From assembly GCF_002078505.1 (NCBI RefSeq), contig NZ_LUAV01000035.1:62001-126000 (forward strand): 64,000 nucleotides of DNA. The letters run 5' to 3'. The stretch's first letter is position 1. Each line of letters opens with the position of its first letter. A model generated the notes under the pieces. The model had not been told where the DNA came from. It did no database searches and was given only the letters and a program-made list of their open reading frames with translations. Of the stretch, positions 33,046-41,396 are shown one piece after another. The position numbers and the translations under genes are program-made. This DNA is from Ensifer aridi (GTDB taxonomy: Bacteria > Pseudomonadota > Alphaproteobacteria > Rhizobiales > Rhizobiaceae).

Positions 33046-35802
33046 TCAGCCGTCGGCGACGGCCGTACCGGCCGTTTCGCGTGATCCTATCTGGCGCTCG
33101 AGGGCCGCGACCAGTTGCGACCTGCTGTTTGCGCCCTTGTTTACGACGGCTACCGCTCGGTCGCGGAGCCAGCTCAGCTCGTTTGCAGAAAGGTCCTTCG
33201 AAGTGACGACGACGACCGGAATATTCTGGAGTTCCGGCACGCTCTGCATCTCGCTCAACGTCTGGAATCCGTCCATCTCGGGCATCAGGAGATCGAGCAG
33301 GACGAGACGCGGCTTAAGCCGCTTCATGAGCTCGAGACCGCGGATGCCGTCGGCCGCCTCGTGGACCGTCCATTTCCTCTTCACCAGAATACGCCGGAGG
33401 AACTCGCGGGAAGCCTGATCGTCGTCGATGACCAGCACGTCGCGATTGCCGCCGCCGTAAGTCTCTATGGTCCTGATCAGCTTGTCGGTGTCGATGGGCT
33501 TGGTCAGATATTCGACTGCTCCGAGCGAGAGGCCGAGCTCGCGATCCGCGAGGATCGTCGCGAGGATAACGGGGATCGTGCAGAGTTCGGGATCGCTCTT
33601 CAGTGTGCGCAGCACCGACCAGCCGTCCTGATGAGGCATGATGATGTCGAGAATGATGGCGGCGGGCCGATGCTCCCGAGCAGCGGCGATGCCTTCCGGT
33701 CCGCTTGCGGCTTCGATCGAGGCAAGGCCTGCTTCCGCGAGCGCCCTTGCGATCAGGTTGCGGGCGGCCGGATCATCGTCGATGATCAGCGCGGTTCGAC
33801 CCTCTGTGATCAGCGGCATTTCGGCTGCCTGAGGTTCTTCGCTCTCCCGCCTGCATTGCGCCGGTACCTCCATGGTGAAGGTCGAGCCCTTTCCGACTTC
33901 GCTTTCGACTTTAACGACACCGCCTATCATGCGGCAAAAGCTGCGGGTAATGCTCAACCCCAACCCCGTACCGCCGTAGTTCCGTGTGGTGGACGCATCG
34001 GCCTGCGTAAAGGGATTGAAGAGCCGTTCTTGCTGCTCCGGCGTCATGCCGATGCCGGTATCGGACACCTTGAACACGAGCCAATCGCCGCCCGCTCTTC
34101 TTTGACGCCGAACCGAAAGCGTCACCTTGCCGCCATTGGTGAATTTGGCGGCGTTGCTGAGCAGGTTGAAGAGATTCTGGCGCAGCTTGGTCTGGTCGGA
34201 GTGCATCTCCCCGAGATCGCCATCGATGTCCTTGATGAACTCGTTGCGGTTCTTTGCCATCAGCGGCGCGACGGTAGCACTCACGTCGCGCAGCAATTCG
34301 GCGACGTCGAAGGTTTCGAGGAAGAGCTCCATCTTGTTCGCCTCGATCTTCGAGAGGTCGAGGATGTCGTTGATGAGCGACAGGAGATGCCGTCCGGCTG
34401 CGGCTATTTTTTCGAGGTCGGGCACGAGCTCTTCGTCGTCGTGGTCGCGCGCCTCCTCCATCAGCATCTCGCTGTAACCGATGATGGCGTTGAGCGGCGT
34501 GCGCAATTCGTGGCTCATCGAAGCGAGAAAGCGGCTCTTGGCCTCGCTTGCGGATTCGGCCTTGCTCTTGGCCCGCTCGAGTTCGACCTGGCGCTGCTTG
34601 AGTTCCGTTATGTCAGTGTAGACGGCAACGGTCCCGCCATCGGGGATCTTGCGCTTGCTGATGCGAACCCATTTGTCGCCGAACCGCCTCTCGTCGACGA
34701 GGCCGGCCGGATCCCTGTGACGGCGCAGGCGGTCCTCGATCCACTCCTGCGGTGACTTGCCTTCGAGGTCTATTTGCCCGTTTGCCAGGTTCTGCTCCAG
34801 GATTTCGTGGAAGCTCTTGCCGCGAAGTTCGTTGGGCCTATGGCTCGGAAAGATCTCGCAATACTTGCTGTTGGCGACCAGGATTCTGTCATCCGGATCA
34901 TAGAGGACGAATCCGTCGGAAATCGCCTCGAGCGCCGCGGCGATCGTCCGCCTCTGCCGCTCTGCTTCGTCTTCGAGCCTTTTCTTTTCGATAGCGCTTT
35001 CACGGAAAAGCGTGAGCGTCCGCGCCATCGCTCCGAGTTCGTCGCCGCCCTCCTGGGGTATCTCGACGTCGTAGCGGCCTTCCGTGAGGTCCTCGATTAC
35101 GCGATTAAGACGCCGGAGCGGACCGACGATCGAGCGCAGGACGAGAAGCGTGAGAAGCGAGCCGACGAGGACCAGGAGGCCCACGAGGATTGCGGCGCCT
35201 GTGGCGGTCTTCTCGGTTTGCGCTACGACCTCGTTGCGGGCGGCTTCCGCTTCGGCCTTTACCTGGTCGACAAGCTTGTTGAGATCGGCATCGACCTTGC
35301 CGCTGTGAATACGGGCCTTCGCCAGCAAGGCGTTGCCGACAATGCGGTTGTCCTGGGTATAGCTGTCCGTCGCCTGCAACGCGGTTTCGACATAGGCGTC
35401 GACCTCGGTGCGGATCTCCTCGACCGCCTCGGGCGCGTGCTGTGCGAGGCGATCCAGTTGGACCTGCAGCCGTTCGCGAGCGTCATCGGCGTTGCGCTGT
35501 GAATTCATGAGCAAACTGACGGAGAGGTCGGTGAGCCAGTATCTGAGATCTCCGAAGGCGACATGCGCCGCTGCAGCCGATGCTGCTCTGTCGAACAGCT
35601 CCCTGGTTTCGGCCATGCGTTCGGCGCTGCGATAAAGCGCCTGAGTGAGAAAGACGGATGACAGAACAAGGCTGATCAGACCTGCGGCGGTCAGCGCCGC
35701 CACTCGCGCGGAAATCGGCAGATTGGCGAGCCGGCTGGCGAGCCCCTTCGTCGGCGCAGAGGCCGCTCCGGCTGCCTCCAGCTGCTGTCCCAGCGCGCTC
35801 AT
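33046..35802 (-). CDS. Membrane hybrid histidine kinase (HAMP-PAS-HisKA-HATPase-REC-REC)
   Basis: A 918-residue sensor kinase. A first transmembrane segment (about 35-57), a periplasmic helical region of about 145 residues, a second transmembrane segment (about 203-223), HAMP, one PAS domain (about 290-400), a HisKA domain with His431 in SMSHELRTPLNA, the HATPase domain (N box, GIGM and GGTGLGLS motifs), and two C-terminal receivers with acceptor aspartates Asp719 (ILDIIMP) and Asp837 (LLDLLMP). The helical periplasmic part is the likely contact for the heme protein encoded just upstream, whose stop overlaps this start (ATGA). Predicted phosphorelay targets are the receiver and receiver-cyclase genes downstream. 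Confidence 0.95.
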   Translation of the reverse strand: MSALGQQLEAAGAASAPTKGLASRLANLPISARVAALTAAGLISLVLSSVFLTQALYRSAERMAETRELFDRAASAAAAHVAFGDLRYWLTDLSVSLLMNSQRNADDARERLQVQLDRLAQHAPEAVEEIRTEVDAYVETALQATDSYTQDNRIVGNALLAKARIHSGKVDADLNKLVDQVKAEAEAARNEVVAQTEKTATGAAILVGLLVLVGSLLTLLVLRSIVGPLRRLNRVIEDLTEGRYDVEIPQEGGDELGAMARTLTLFRESAIEKKRLEDEAERQRRTIAAALEAISDGFVLYDPDDRILVANSKYCEIFPSHRPNELRGKSFHEILEQNLANGQIDLEGKSPQEWIEDRLRRHRDPAGLVDERRFGDKWVRISKRKIPDGGTVAVYTDITELKQRQVELERAKSKAESASEAKSRFLASMSHELRTPLNAIIGYSEMLMEEARDHDDEELVPDLEKIAAAGRHLLSLINDILDLSKIEANKMELFLETFDVAELLRDVSATVAPLMAKNRNEFIKDIDGDLGEMHSDQTKLRQNLFNLLSNAAKFTNGGKVTLSVRRQRRAGGDWLVFKVSDTGIGMTPEQQERLFNPFTQADASTTRNYGGTGLGLSITRSFCRMIGGVVKVESEVGKGSTFTMEVPAQCRRESEEPQAAEMPLITEGRTALIIDDDPAARNLIARALAEAGLASIEAASGPEGIAAAREHRPAAIILDIIMPHQDGWSVLRTLKSDPELCTIPVILATILADRELGLSLGAVEYLTKPIDTDKLIRTIETYGGGNRDVLVIDDDQASREFLRRILVKRKWTVHEAADGIRGLELMKRLKPRLVLLDLLMPEMDGFQTLSEMQSVPELQNIPVVVVTSKDLSANELSWLRDRAVAVVNKGANSRSQLVAALERQIGSRETAGTAVADG

Positions 35803-36557
35803 TTGAACAAGACGATGCTGATCGCACCGCCCAGATCACCCGCTTTACCTCCCTCTTTCGGATAGCCGGTGACGTCGATTTCGCCCTTCGGCACGCCGTG
35901 ACAGGTAAGACAGGACTCCGTGTAATATTCGGGCAGCAGCATCCGGAAAGCAGGACGGCCGTTCACCTCGGTCACTTCCGTATAGATTTCGCCCCTCGGC
36001 CGCTTCGGATCCGAGAAGACTTCATTGATGACCCGTGTTTCCCAGGCGTCGGGGAGCGACTTTCGGTTGCGCACCAGGGCTTCCGGCGCAGTCACTCGAA
36101 CCAGCGCCTCGTGTCCGACTTTGGCGGCGAATTTCTCGTTCATCAAGCGCGCGAAAACAGCTGGAACGAAACCCTTAAAGCCGATGCCGGGACGGTTTAT
36201 GTCGTCCTGCTCTTCGTCGACGACCTCACGCATGGCCTCGACCTGAGCCTGGAGCAGCTTGCGGTCGCGCTCAGCCAGATCATCGGAGATCGATTGGCCG
36301 CCGGTGCGCTTGGCATAGAGGGCAATCGCCTCTTTCGTGAAGCGCTCGCCGTCGAGATTTTTATCTCCGACCGCCGGATCATTGATGAGCGTCTGGTAGT
36401 TCGAAAGGACGCTTCGGGCCGCCCTGAGCAGTTCGGCGAGCCGCGTTCCGGTCACCAGGTCAGCGCGCTCGTCAGCCGCCGTTGGAAACGAAACGAGAAT
36501 AAAACCGGAGAAAATTGCGAAAATGCAGCTTCTCGCCAAGGCTGATGTGGCTTCCAT
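35799..36557 (-). CDS. DUF3365 (Tll0287-like) c-type heme sensor protein
   Basis: A 252-residue exported protein. A hydrophobic N-terminal segment (about residues 8-27, ending FPTAADE) is a signal peptide or anchor. The rest is a DUF3365/Tll0287-like domain, a PAS-related fold that binds covalent heme through one CxxCH motif, here CLTCH with Cys216, Cys219 and His220 close to the C-terminus. Such domains usually sit in the periplasmic part of histidine kinases; here the domain is a separate polypeptide whose gene overlaps the kinase gene by four bases. Redox or gas sensing feeding the kinase is inferred. The start at 36557 has GGGAGGGATGGG upstream. Confidence 0.9.
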   Translation of the reverse strand: MEATSALARSCIFAIFSGFILVSFPTAADERADLVTGTRLAELLRAARSVLSNYQTLINDPAVGDKNLDGERFTKEAIALYAKRTGGQSISDDLAERDRKLLQAQVEAMREVVDEEQDDINRPGIGFKGFVPAVFARLMNEKFAAKVGHEALVRVTAPEALVRNRKSLPDAWETRVINEVFSDPKRPRGEIYTEVTEVNGRPAFRMLLPEYYTESCLTCHGVPKGEIDVTGYPKEGGKAGDLGGAISIVLFK

Positions 36558-36895
36558 TTCCCATCCCTCCCGGAGGAAGCACCAAACCGGAAACATATCA
36601 CAGGAAGGCCGATGGAAGGAGTCGTCTCTGGCAGTTTACCGGCGGCCCATCGCCGTAAGGCGGGTCACGATTCACGGTAACCGAAATGTGCCTCTAGCGT
36701 GAGCCACTCGACAGGGGAGCATGCCCGCGGGCGGGAAGCGGCGGAAGTAAAAATGCTCGGTTTCGGTTCGCTCGGCCCGAATTTGAGTAACTTCCATCGC
36801 TATTCTCAGGCCTCGTCCCGTCACGTGCTGCAGCATCGGTACATTCACGGAGCAATTCGCAGCGATGGCAAGACGAGGTCACAAGGAGCGATGGC
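36558..36895. other. Intergenic region between divergent heme-sensor operon and VOC gene
   Basis: These 338 bases must contain both promoters. I find no convincing consensus promoter, RpoE2 site or strong palindrome, and no supportable gene. Confidence 0.5.
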
Positions 36896-37288
36896 ATGGC
36901 TGTAGATTTCAACCACACAATACTGTCGACCCGTGACAGCGAGGCGTCGGCAAAATTCCTGGCGGAAATGCTTGGCCTTCCAGCCCCGAGGCGCTGGGGG
37001 CCTTTTCAGATGGTCACGACGGAAAACGGCGCCAATCTCGACTACATGAATACCGACGGCGAAATCACGCCGCAGCATTATGCGTTCCTGGTCGGCGAAA
37101 CCGAGTTCGACGAGATCTTCGGTAGGATTCGCGAGCGGAAACTCCCTTATTGGGCTGACCCCGGCCGAACGAAGCGGGGGGAGATCAATCACCACGACGG
37201 CGGCCGCGGAGTGTATTTCGAGGACCCAAACGGTCATCTTCTCGAGGTGATTACCCGTCAATACGGCAGCGGTGGGTGGAACCCATAA
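36896..37288 (+). CDS. VOC (glyoxalase/bleomycin-resistance fold) family protein
   Basis: A 130-residue vicinal-oxygen-chelate protein with two beta-alpha-beta-beta-beta modules. Putative metal ligands are His in FNHTIL, His in QHYAFL and Glu in GHLLEVIT. Substrate is unknown; members include dioxygenases, isomerases and drug-binding proteins. The start is supported by AAGGAGCG 7 bases before the ATG. It stands alone. Confidence 0.9.
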   Translation: MAVDFNHTILSTRDSEASAKFLAEMLGLPAPRRWGPFQMVTTENGANLDYMNTDGEITPQHYAFLVGETEFDEIFGRIRERKLPYWADPGRTKRGEINHHDGGRGVYFEDPNGHLLEVITRQYGSGGWNP

Positions 37289-37337
37289 TCTCCCGGGGAC
37301 GTACTCTTGGATTCGAAAGCGGACATGGCGGGTCGAC

Positions 37338-37925
37338 CTACGGCGCTGCAACCGCGGACGTCTGCTCCTGCGCGGCCTTCCGGAACAGGTAGGCCGATAA
37401 GAGCCACAGGGCGACGAAGAAGCCGGTCAGGAACACGACGGCTTCCGGAAAGCTCGGCGCCGCGGAACCGAACCCCGCGGCGAGCGCGATGACGCCGACC
37501 ATCCCCTGAGTGAGCGCGGTCAAGAAGAACGCGCGCGCCATACCGCTCGGCTTGAAACGAGCGATAACGGCGCCGACGATTCCGACGGCGAGCACCCCGC
37601 CATACATCAAGTTGGCGGGGTTGTTCTCGGACCCGATGATGCCAACGGCAGCGTTGATCCAGATGAGGCTGAATGCTGCCGCGAGCGCAACGCCGACGGC
37701 TGCCCGATACGCTTTATTGTTTGTCATCCTTGCCGCCAGTTCAAAGGTGACGGCGGTGGCGACGATCAGACCACCGGCGAAAGCGAAGTCGGTCTCATCC
37801 CAGTTCACTTCATCGGTGAACTGCATCGCGACCGAGGGCAACAAGAGCACGAGCGCGGCGATGATCCAGGCCGATATCCGCCAAACGCTTCGTTGTCCGC
37901 CGCCGATTTCGCTCCTTCCCGCCAT
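37338..37925 (-). CDS. Hypothetical inner-membrane protein
   Basis: A 195-residue protein with about six hydrophobic segments (starting ISAWIIAALVLLLPSVAMQF) and short charged loops, one of which is acidic (TDEVNWDETD). I recognise no transporter family or catalytic motif. It ends convergent with the VOC gene, 49 bp away. Its length, membrane content and codon use support a real gene. Confidence 0.75.
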   Translation of the reverse strand: MAGRSEIGGGQRSVWRISAWIIAALVLLLPSVAMQFTDEVNWDETDFAFAGGLIVATAVTFELAARMTNNKAYRAAVGVALAAAFSLIWINAAVGIIGSENNPANLMYGGVLAVGIVGAVIARFKPSGMARAFFLTALTQGMVGVIALAAGFGSAAPSFPEAVVFLTGFFVALWLLSAYLFRKAAQEQTSAVAAP

Positions 37926-38022
37926 CGCACTGCCTCCGCGCTTGGGTGAAGCAAAGCATCCGGCCGATGATCGCGCTTGTCGCCGGCGTTCGCAATGGGG
38001 CGGCGCGCGTCCGGCTCCTCAA

Positions 38023-38922
38023 CTAAGCTGCGGCGGCGGCAATGCGATCGAGCGCGTCTTTCACTCTCGGCATGTCGGCGGACGGCAAGGGCAGGATTGG
38101 CCGTGGTGGCGCGGCGTGGCAAAGGCCAAGCACGTCGGCTATCGCGTACATGACGCGGAAGCTGCCAAACTCCTTGAACAGGCCCCACATGGCCTGAAAG
38201 GCCCGGTCGAGGCGTTCGGTTTCGGACGTGTTGCCAGCTTGGGCTGCCTGCGTGAGCACAATGGCTTCGGAAGGCAACAGGCCGGCGATCACGCTGTACC
38301 AGGCGTCGCAGCCTGCCAGCAGCGCATCCGCAGCGCCCCAATCGCCGCTGTAACCGACCGCAAAACCGGCCGGTGTGCGCGAGCGCAGGCGCTGAAGTTC
38401 ACCCTTGAAATCCCCCTGAGCGGGGAGCGGCATTTTTACGGCGGCAATGTTCGGCACGCTCGCCAGGCGGACGATCAGATCGTCGGTGAAGGTGAAGCGG
38501 GTGGTGCTCGGGTTGTTGTAGATGCACAGGGGCAGTTCACCCGCTTCCGCAACGGCGGAAATATGCTGGAAGACCTCCTCTTCCGTCAGCGGGGTATAGG
38601 ACATCGGGGCCAATAGGAGGCCATCCGCCCCCGCCTTCCTTGCATCGCGGGCGAGCGCCTGAGCCTCGTCGGTTCTGAGCGCGCCGACACCGACGATGAC
38701 GGGTATCTTGCCGCCGACGCACTCCATGGCTGCTTCCACGGCACGCTGTCGCTCGTGCCTCGAAAGAAAGGCGTAACCACCTGTGCTCCCGAGCAGTCCG
38801 ATCGAGTCGGCGCCGGCCGTAGATATTCGTTCGAGGAGACGCGCGAGCGCTCCCGTGTCGACATGCCCCGCTGCATCCGCGGGCGTGATGGAAAAAGCCG
38901 AAAGGCCAGCGAACAGTTTCAT
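38023..38922 (-). CDS. DapA-family (dihydrodipicolinate synthase-like) lyase/aldolase
   Basis: A 299-residue TIM-barrel class I aldolase. Seen: the Schiff-base Lys in IAAVKMPLP around residue 160, the catalytic Tyr in CIYNNPSTT around residue 135, and a GSTGGY motif in place of the GTTGE of true DapA. The changes suggest a pyruvate-dependent aldolase of the wider family rather than lysine biosynthesis. The start at 38922 follows AGGGAGAGC. It is 17 bp downstream of a LysE-type exporter gene on the same strand, so the two may be co-transcribed; whether exporter and aldolase share a substrate is unknown. Confidence 0.88.
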   Translation of the reverse strand: MKLFAGLSAFSITPADAAGHVDTGALARLLERISTAGADSIGLLGSTGGYAFLSRHERQRAVEAAMECVGGKIPVIVGVGALRTDEAQALARDARKAGADGLLLAPMSYTPLTEEEVFQHISAVAEAGELPLCIYNNPSTTRFTFTDDLIVRLASVPNIAAVKMPLPAQGDFKGELQRLRSRTPAGFAVGYSGDWGAADALLAGCDAWYSVIAGLLPSEAIVLTQAAQAGNTSETERLDRAFQAMWGLFKEFGSFRVMYAIADVLGLCHAAPPRPILPLPSADMPRVKDALDRIAAAAA

Positions 38923-38939
38923 GGTGCTCTCCCTGATCT

Positions 38940-39590
38940 TCATGCGCGCGACAGCAGCAACCGGAGACCGGCAAAGCCAAAACACACGGCCAGGAGCCCT
39001 TCGATCCAGCGCCTCGCGCGACGGTACAGGCGTATCATGGGTGTGGTAGAGAAGATGATCGCATAACCGCAGAAGATGACGACGCTTAAAACCGCGCAAC
39101 CGACGAGGATCGCCGCAAGCGTATGCCATGACGAGCCCGGCCCCAGTCCAAGCGTTACAAGGGCGATCCAGGCGAGGATCGATTTTGGATTGCTAAGATG
39201 CATGAGCAATCCGCGCCGGTAGAGGTCTGCTCCCGACAATGCGGCACCGTTTGGACCCGCGTGTGCAGCAGCCTTCGCGTCGGAAGCAAGCGCGGCCCTG
39301 CCAGCCTTGAAGGCGAGATAGAGGAGATAAAGGCCGCCGAAGATTTTGAGAAGGATCAGCGCTTCCGCATAGCGGGTCAGGGCTGCGGAGACACCCATTG
39401 CAGCCATCGCGCCCCAGAAGATTGAACCGCTGACGACGCCGGCAGCGAGTATGAGGGCTGCGCGTCTTCCGTTATGCATTGCCACCCCCATGATCCGCAT
39501 ATTGCTGGGACCGGGGCTGCCGGCTGCGATCACATAGGCGGTATAGACGATGAGGAGATGGTGGAGTTCGGTGGACAATCTGAGGCCCAA
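38940..39590 (-). CDS. LysE/RhtB-family amino acid exporter
   Basis: A 216-residue inner-membrane exporter with about six hydrophobic segments. The family opening SPGPSN(MRIMG) is present around residues 25-35, as is the NPKSILAW motif around residue 134. RhtB-type proteins export neutral or basic amino acids and homoserine lactone. It is followed after 17 bp by the DapA-like gene and lies 56 bp downstream of the second LysE-type gene, so all three could form one leftward transcript. Confidence 0.92.
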   Translation of the reverse strand: MGLRLSTELHHLLIVYTAYVIAAGSPGPSNMRIMGVAMHNGRRAALILAAGVVSGSIFWGAMAAMGVSAALTRYAEALILLKIFGGLYLLYLAFKAGRAALASDAKAAAHAGPNGAALSGADLYRRGLLMHLSNPKSILAWIALVTLGLGPGSSWHTLAAILVGCAVLSVVIFCGYAIIFSTTPMIRLYRRARRWIEGLLAVCFGFAGLRLLLSRA

Positions 39591-39646
39591 TCATGCTGTC
39601 GGTTGTTACGAGGGTCGGTCGAAGCGGAACGCCGGCAGAGTGGCGA

Positions 39647-40255
39647 CTATAACGCTCTCAAGAGATTGAAGGAAATCATCCACATTGTAAGAGCGATGAG
39701 CGTTTCCAGAATCCGCCAGGACGCCGACTTCGAGAAGATCGGCCGCAGCCAGGTCGCGCCGTAGCCGAGCGAGAAGAAGAAAAGAAACGAGCCCGTTGCG
39801 GCTCCCGCCGCGAACGACACCTCGTGTCCCGGAAACCGGGTCGAGATGGTACCGAGCAGCACGACCGTATCGAGATAGACGTGCGGGTTGAGCCAAGTGA
39901 GAGCCAGACAGGTGACAAGCGTCGCCCGGAAGGTCGAGGAGGCCGTCTCCTGCACCGCCAAAGCTCCCGACGAGTGGAAGGCGGAATAGAGGCTTTTCGC
40001 ACCGTACCAGATCAGGAACGCCGCTCCTCCATAGCGCATGACCGGATCGAGCCACGGGAGCAATGCGGCAATCTGCCGGAAACTGGTCACGCCTAGCGTG
40101 ATCAGCACGGCGTCGGACAATCCGCAGGCGAGGCAGACGGCGAACACATGTTCGTTGCGCAGGCCCTGGCGCAGCACGAACGCGTTCTGCGCGCCGATCG
40201 CGACAATCAGGCTGAGCCCCATCATCAGGCCCGTGCCGAAAACCGAAAAATTCAT
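39647..40255 (-). CDS. LysE/ArgO-type basic amino acid exporter
   Basis: A 202-residue exporter of the LysE/ArgO branch: the opening GLSLIVAIGAQNAFVLRQG and the WLNPHVYLD motif are diagnostic. It is expected to pump out lysine and/or arginine. It is divergently transcribed from a LysG/ArgP-type regulator with 102 bp between them, the classical arrangement in which the regulator activates the exporter when basic amino acids accumulate. Confidence 0.94.
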   Translation of the reverse strand: MNFSVFGTGLMMGLSLIVAIGAQNAFVLRQGLRNEHVFAVCLACGLSDAVLITLGVTSFRQIAALLPWLDPVMRYGGAAFLIWYGAKSLYSAFHSSGALAVQETASSTFRATLVTCLALTWLNPHVYLDTVVLLGTISTRFPGHEVSFAAGAATGSFLFFFSLGYGATWLRPIFSKSASWRILETLIALTMWMISFNLLRAL

Positions 40256-40357
40256 GCCCTGAAGCGCGCTCCCGAAATACCGTGAGCTTTTCCGCTATCG
40301 CGTTTCGCAAATTCAGGATAGTTAATGTTGCTAACCGAGATTAAGCAAAACTAAGGC

Positions 40358-41257
40358 ATGCTCGATTATTCCGCTCTCCGCGCCGTTTCGGCGGTGGTTC
40401 AAACAGGCAGCTTCGAAAAGGCCGCAGCTCTTCTCAACGTGACACCCTCGGCCGTCTCGCAGCGGGTGAAGCAGCTCGAGGAACGTCTTGGCATCGTTCT
40501 GGTCGCGCGGGGCAATCCCTGCACCGCAACGGAGAAGGGAGACTGGCTCTGCCGGCACATGGAGAATGTCGGCATGCTCGAAGCCGAGCTGTTCGAGCAT
40601 CTGCCTGCCCTCGTCGATCCTGCGGAGCCCGAACAGAGGGTGACGCTGCACATTGCGACCAATGCCGACAGCCTCGGAACATGGTTCCTGGCGGCCATGT
40701 CGAGCTTCGCCAGAGGATCTTCGCATCTCTTGAACATTGCGGTCGATGACGAGGACCATACCGCCGAATGGCTGCGGCGAGGGCAGGTGGTCGCCGCCGT
40801 CACCAGCGTGGAGAAGCCGGTTCAGGGCTGCCGGCGCATGTTCCTCGGCGCGCTCCGCTATCATGCAACGGCGAGCCCCGGATTCATCGCCCGGCATTTC
40901 CCGCAGGGCGTCACGTCGGAGGCCATTGGCAATGCGCCGGCCTTGACCTTCAATCAGAAGGACAGGCTCCAGAGCCGGTGGATACGTCAGGTATTCGCAG
41001 AAGACCTAAGCCCTCCGACCCATTGGCTGCCTTCGACGCAAGGTTTCGTCGAAGCCAGCCTTTCCGGCATGGGATGGGGCATGAACCCGGCCCCCCTTGT
41101 GCGCGAGCACTTGGACTCCGGGCGGCTGGTCGAGCTGATCCCGGAAACGCCGTTGGACGTTCCCTTGTATTGGCAGATGAACCGCCTTGCCGCCGATCGG
41201 CTGGTTGACCTGACACGCGAGGTCGCGGCTGTAGCCAAGCATCATCTGCTGGGCTGA
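40358..41257 (+). CDS. LysG/ArgP-type LysR regulator
   Basis: A 299-residue LysR-type regulator with HTH at residues about 5-60 (GSFEKAAALLNVTPSAVSQRVKQLEERLGI) and a periplasmic-binding-protein-like effector domain. The HTH and the length match the ArgP/LysG subgroup, which controls divergent LysE/ArgO exporters in response to lysine, arginine or their analogues. The 102-bp intergenic region holds the shared control site; T-N11-A pairs are present, but I cannot single one out. Confidence 0.93.
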   Translation: MLDYSALRAVSAVVQTGSFEKAAALLNVTPSAVSQRVKQLEERLGIVLVARGNPCTATEKGDWLCRHMENVGMLEAELFEHLPALVDPAEPEQRVTLHIATNADSLGTWFLAAMSSFARGSSHLLNIAVDDEDHTAEWLRRGQVVAAVTSVEKPVQGCRRMFLGALRYHATASPGFIARHFPQGVTSEAIGNAPALTFNQKDRLQSRWIRQVFAEDLSPPTHWLPSTQGFVEASLSGMGWGMNPAPLVREHLDSGRLVELIPETPLDVPLYWQMNRLAADRLVDLTREVAAVAKHHLLG

Positions 41258-41396
41258 AACGACACCAAGGTGCCGGGTGGGCATGATTGACCCCTCCTGA
41301 CCGCTCGTTCCGGAACCATACTGCTCGCAACTCCTTCTTCCCAGCATCGGTGGTCCGAACCTTACGAGGACCGTGGAAAGCCCTGATGGACTGGAG

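Noticed and set aside
33115..34755. Long antisense frame over the hybrid histidine kinase
   Set aside because: The kinase on the other strand has all its motifs in order; the antisense translation has none.
41312..41336. GGAAC upstream of the antiporter as a fifth RpoE2-like promoter
   Set aside because: After 17 bases the sequence is CTT rather than GTT, so it fits only a loosened consensus.
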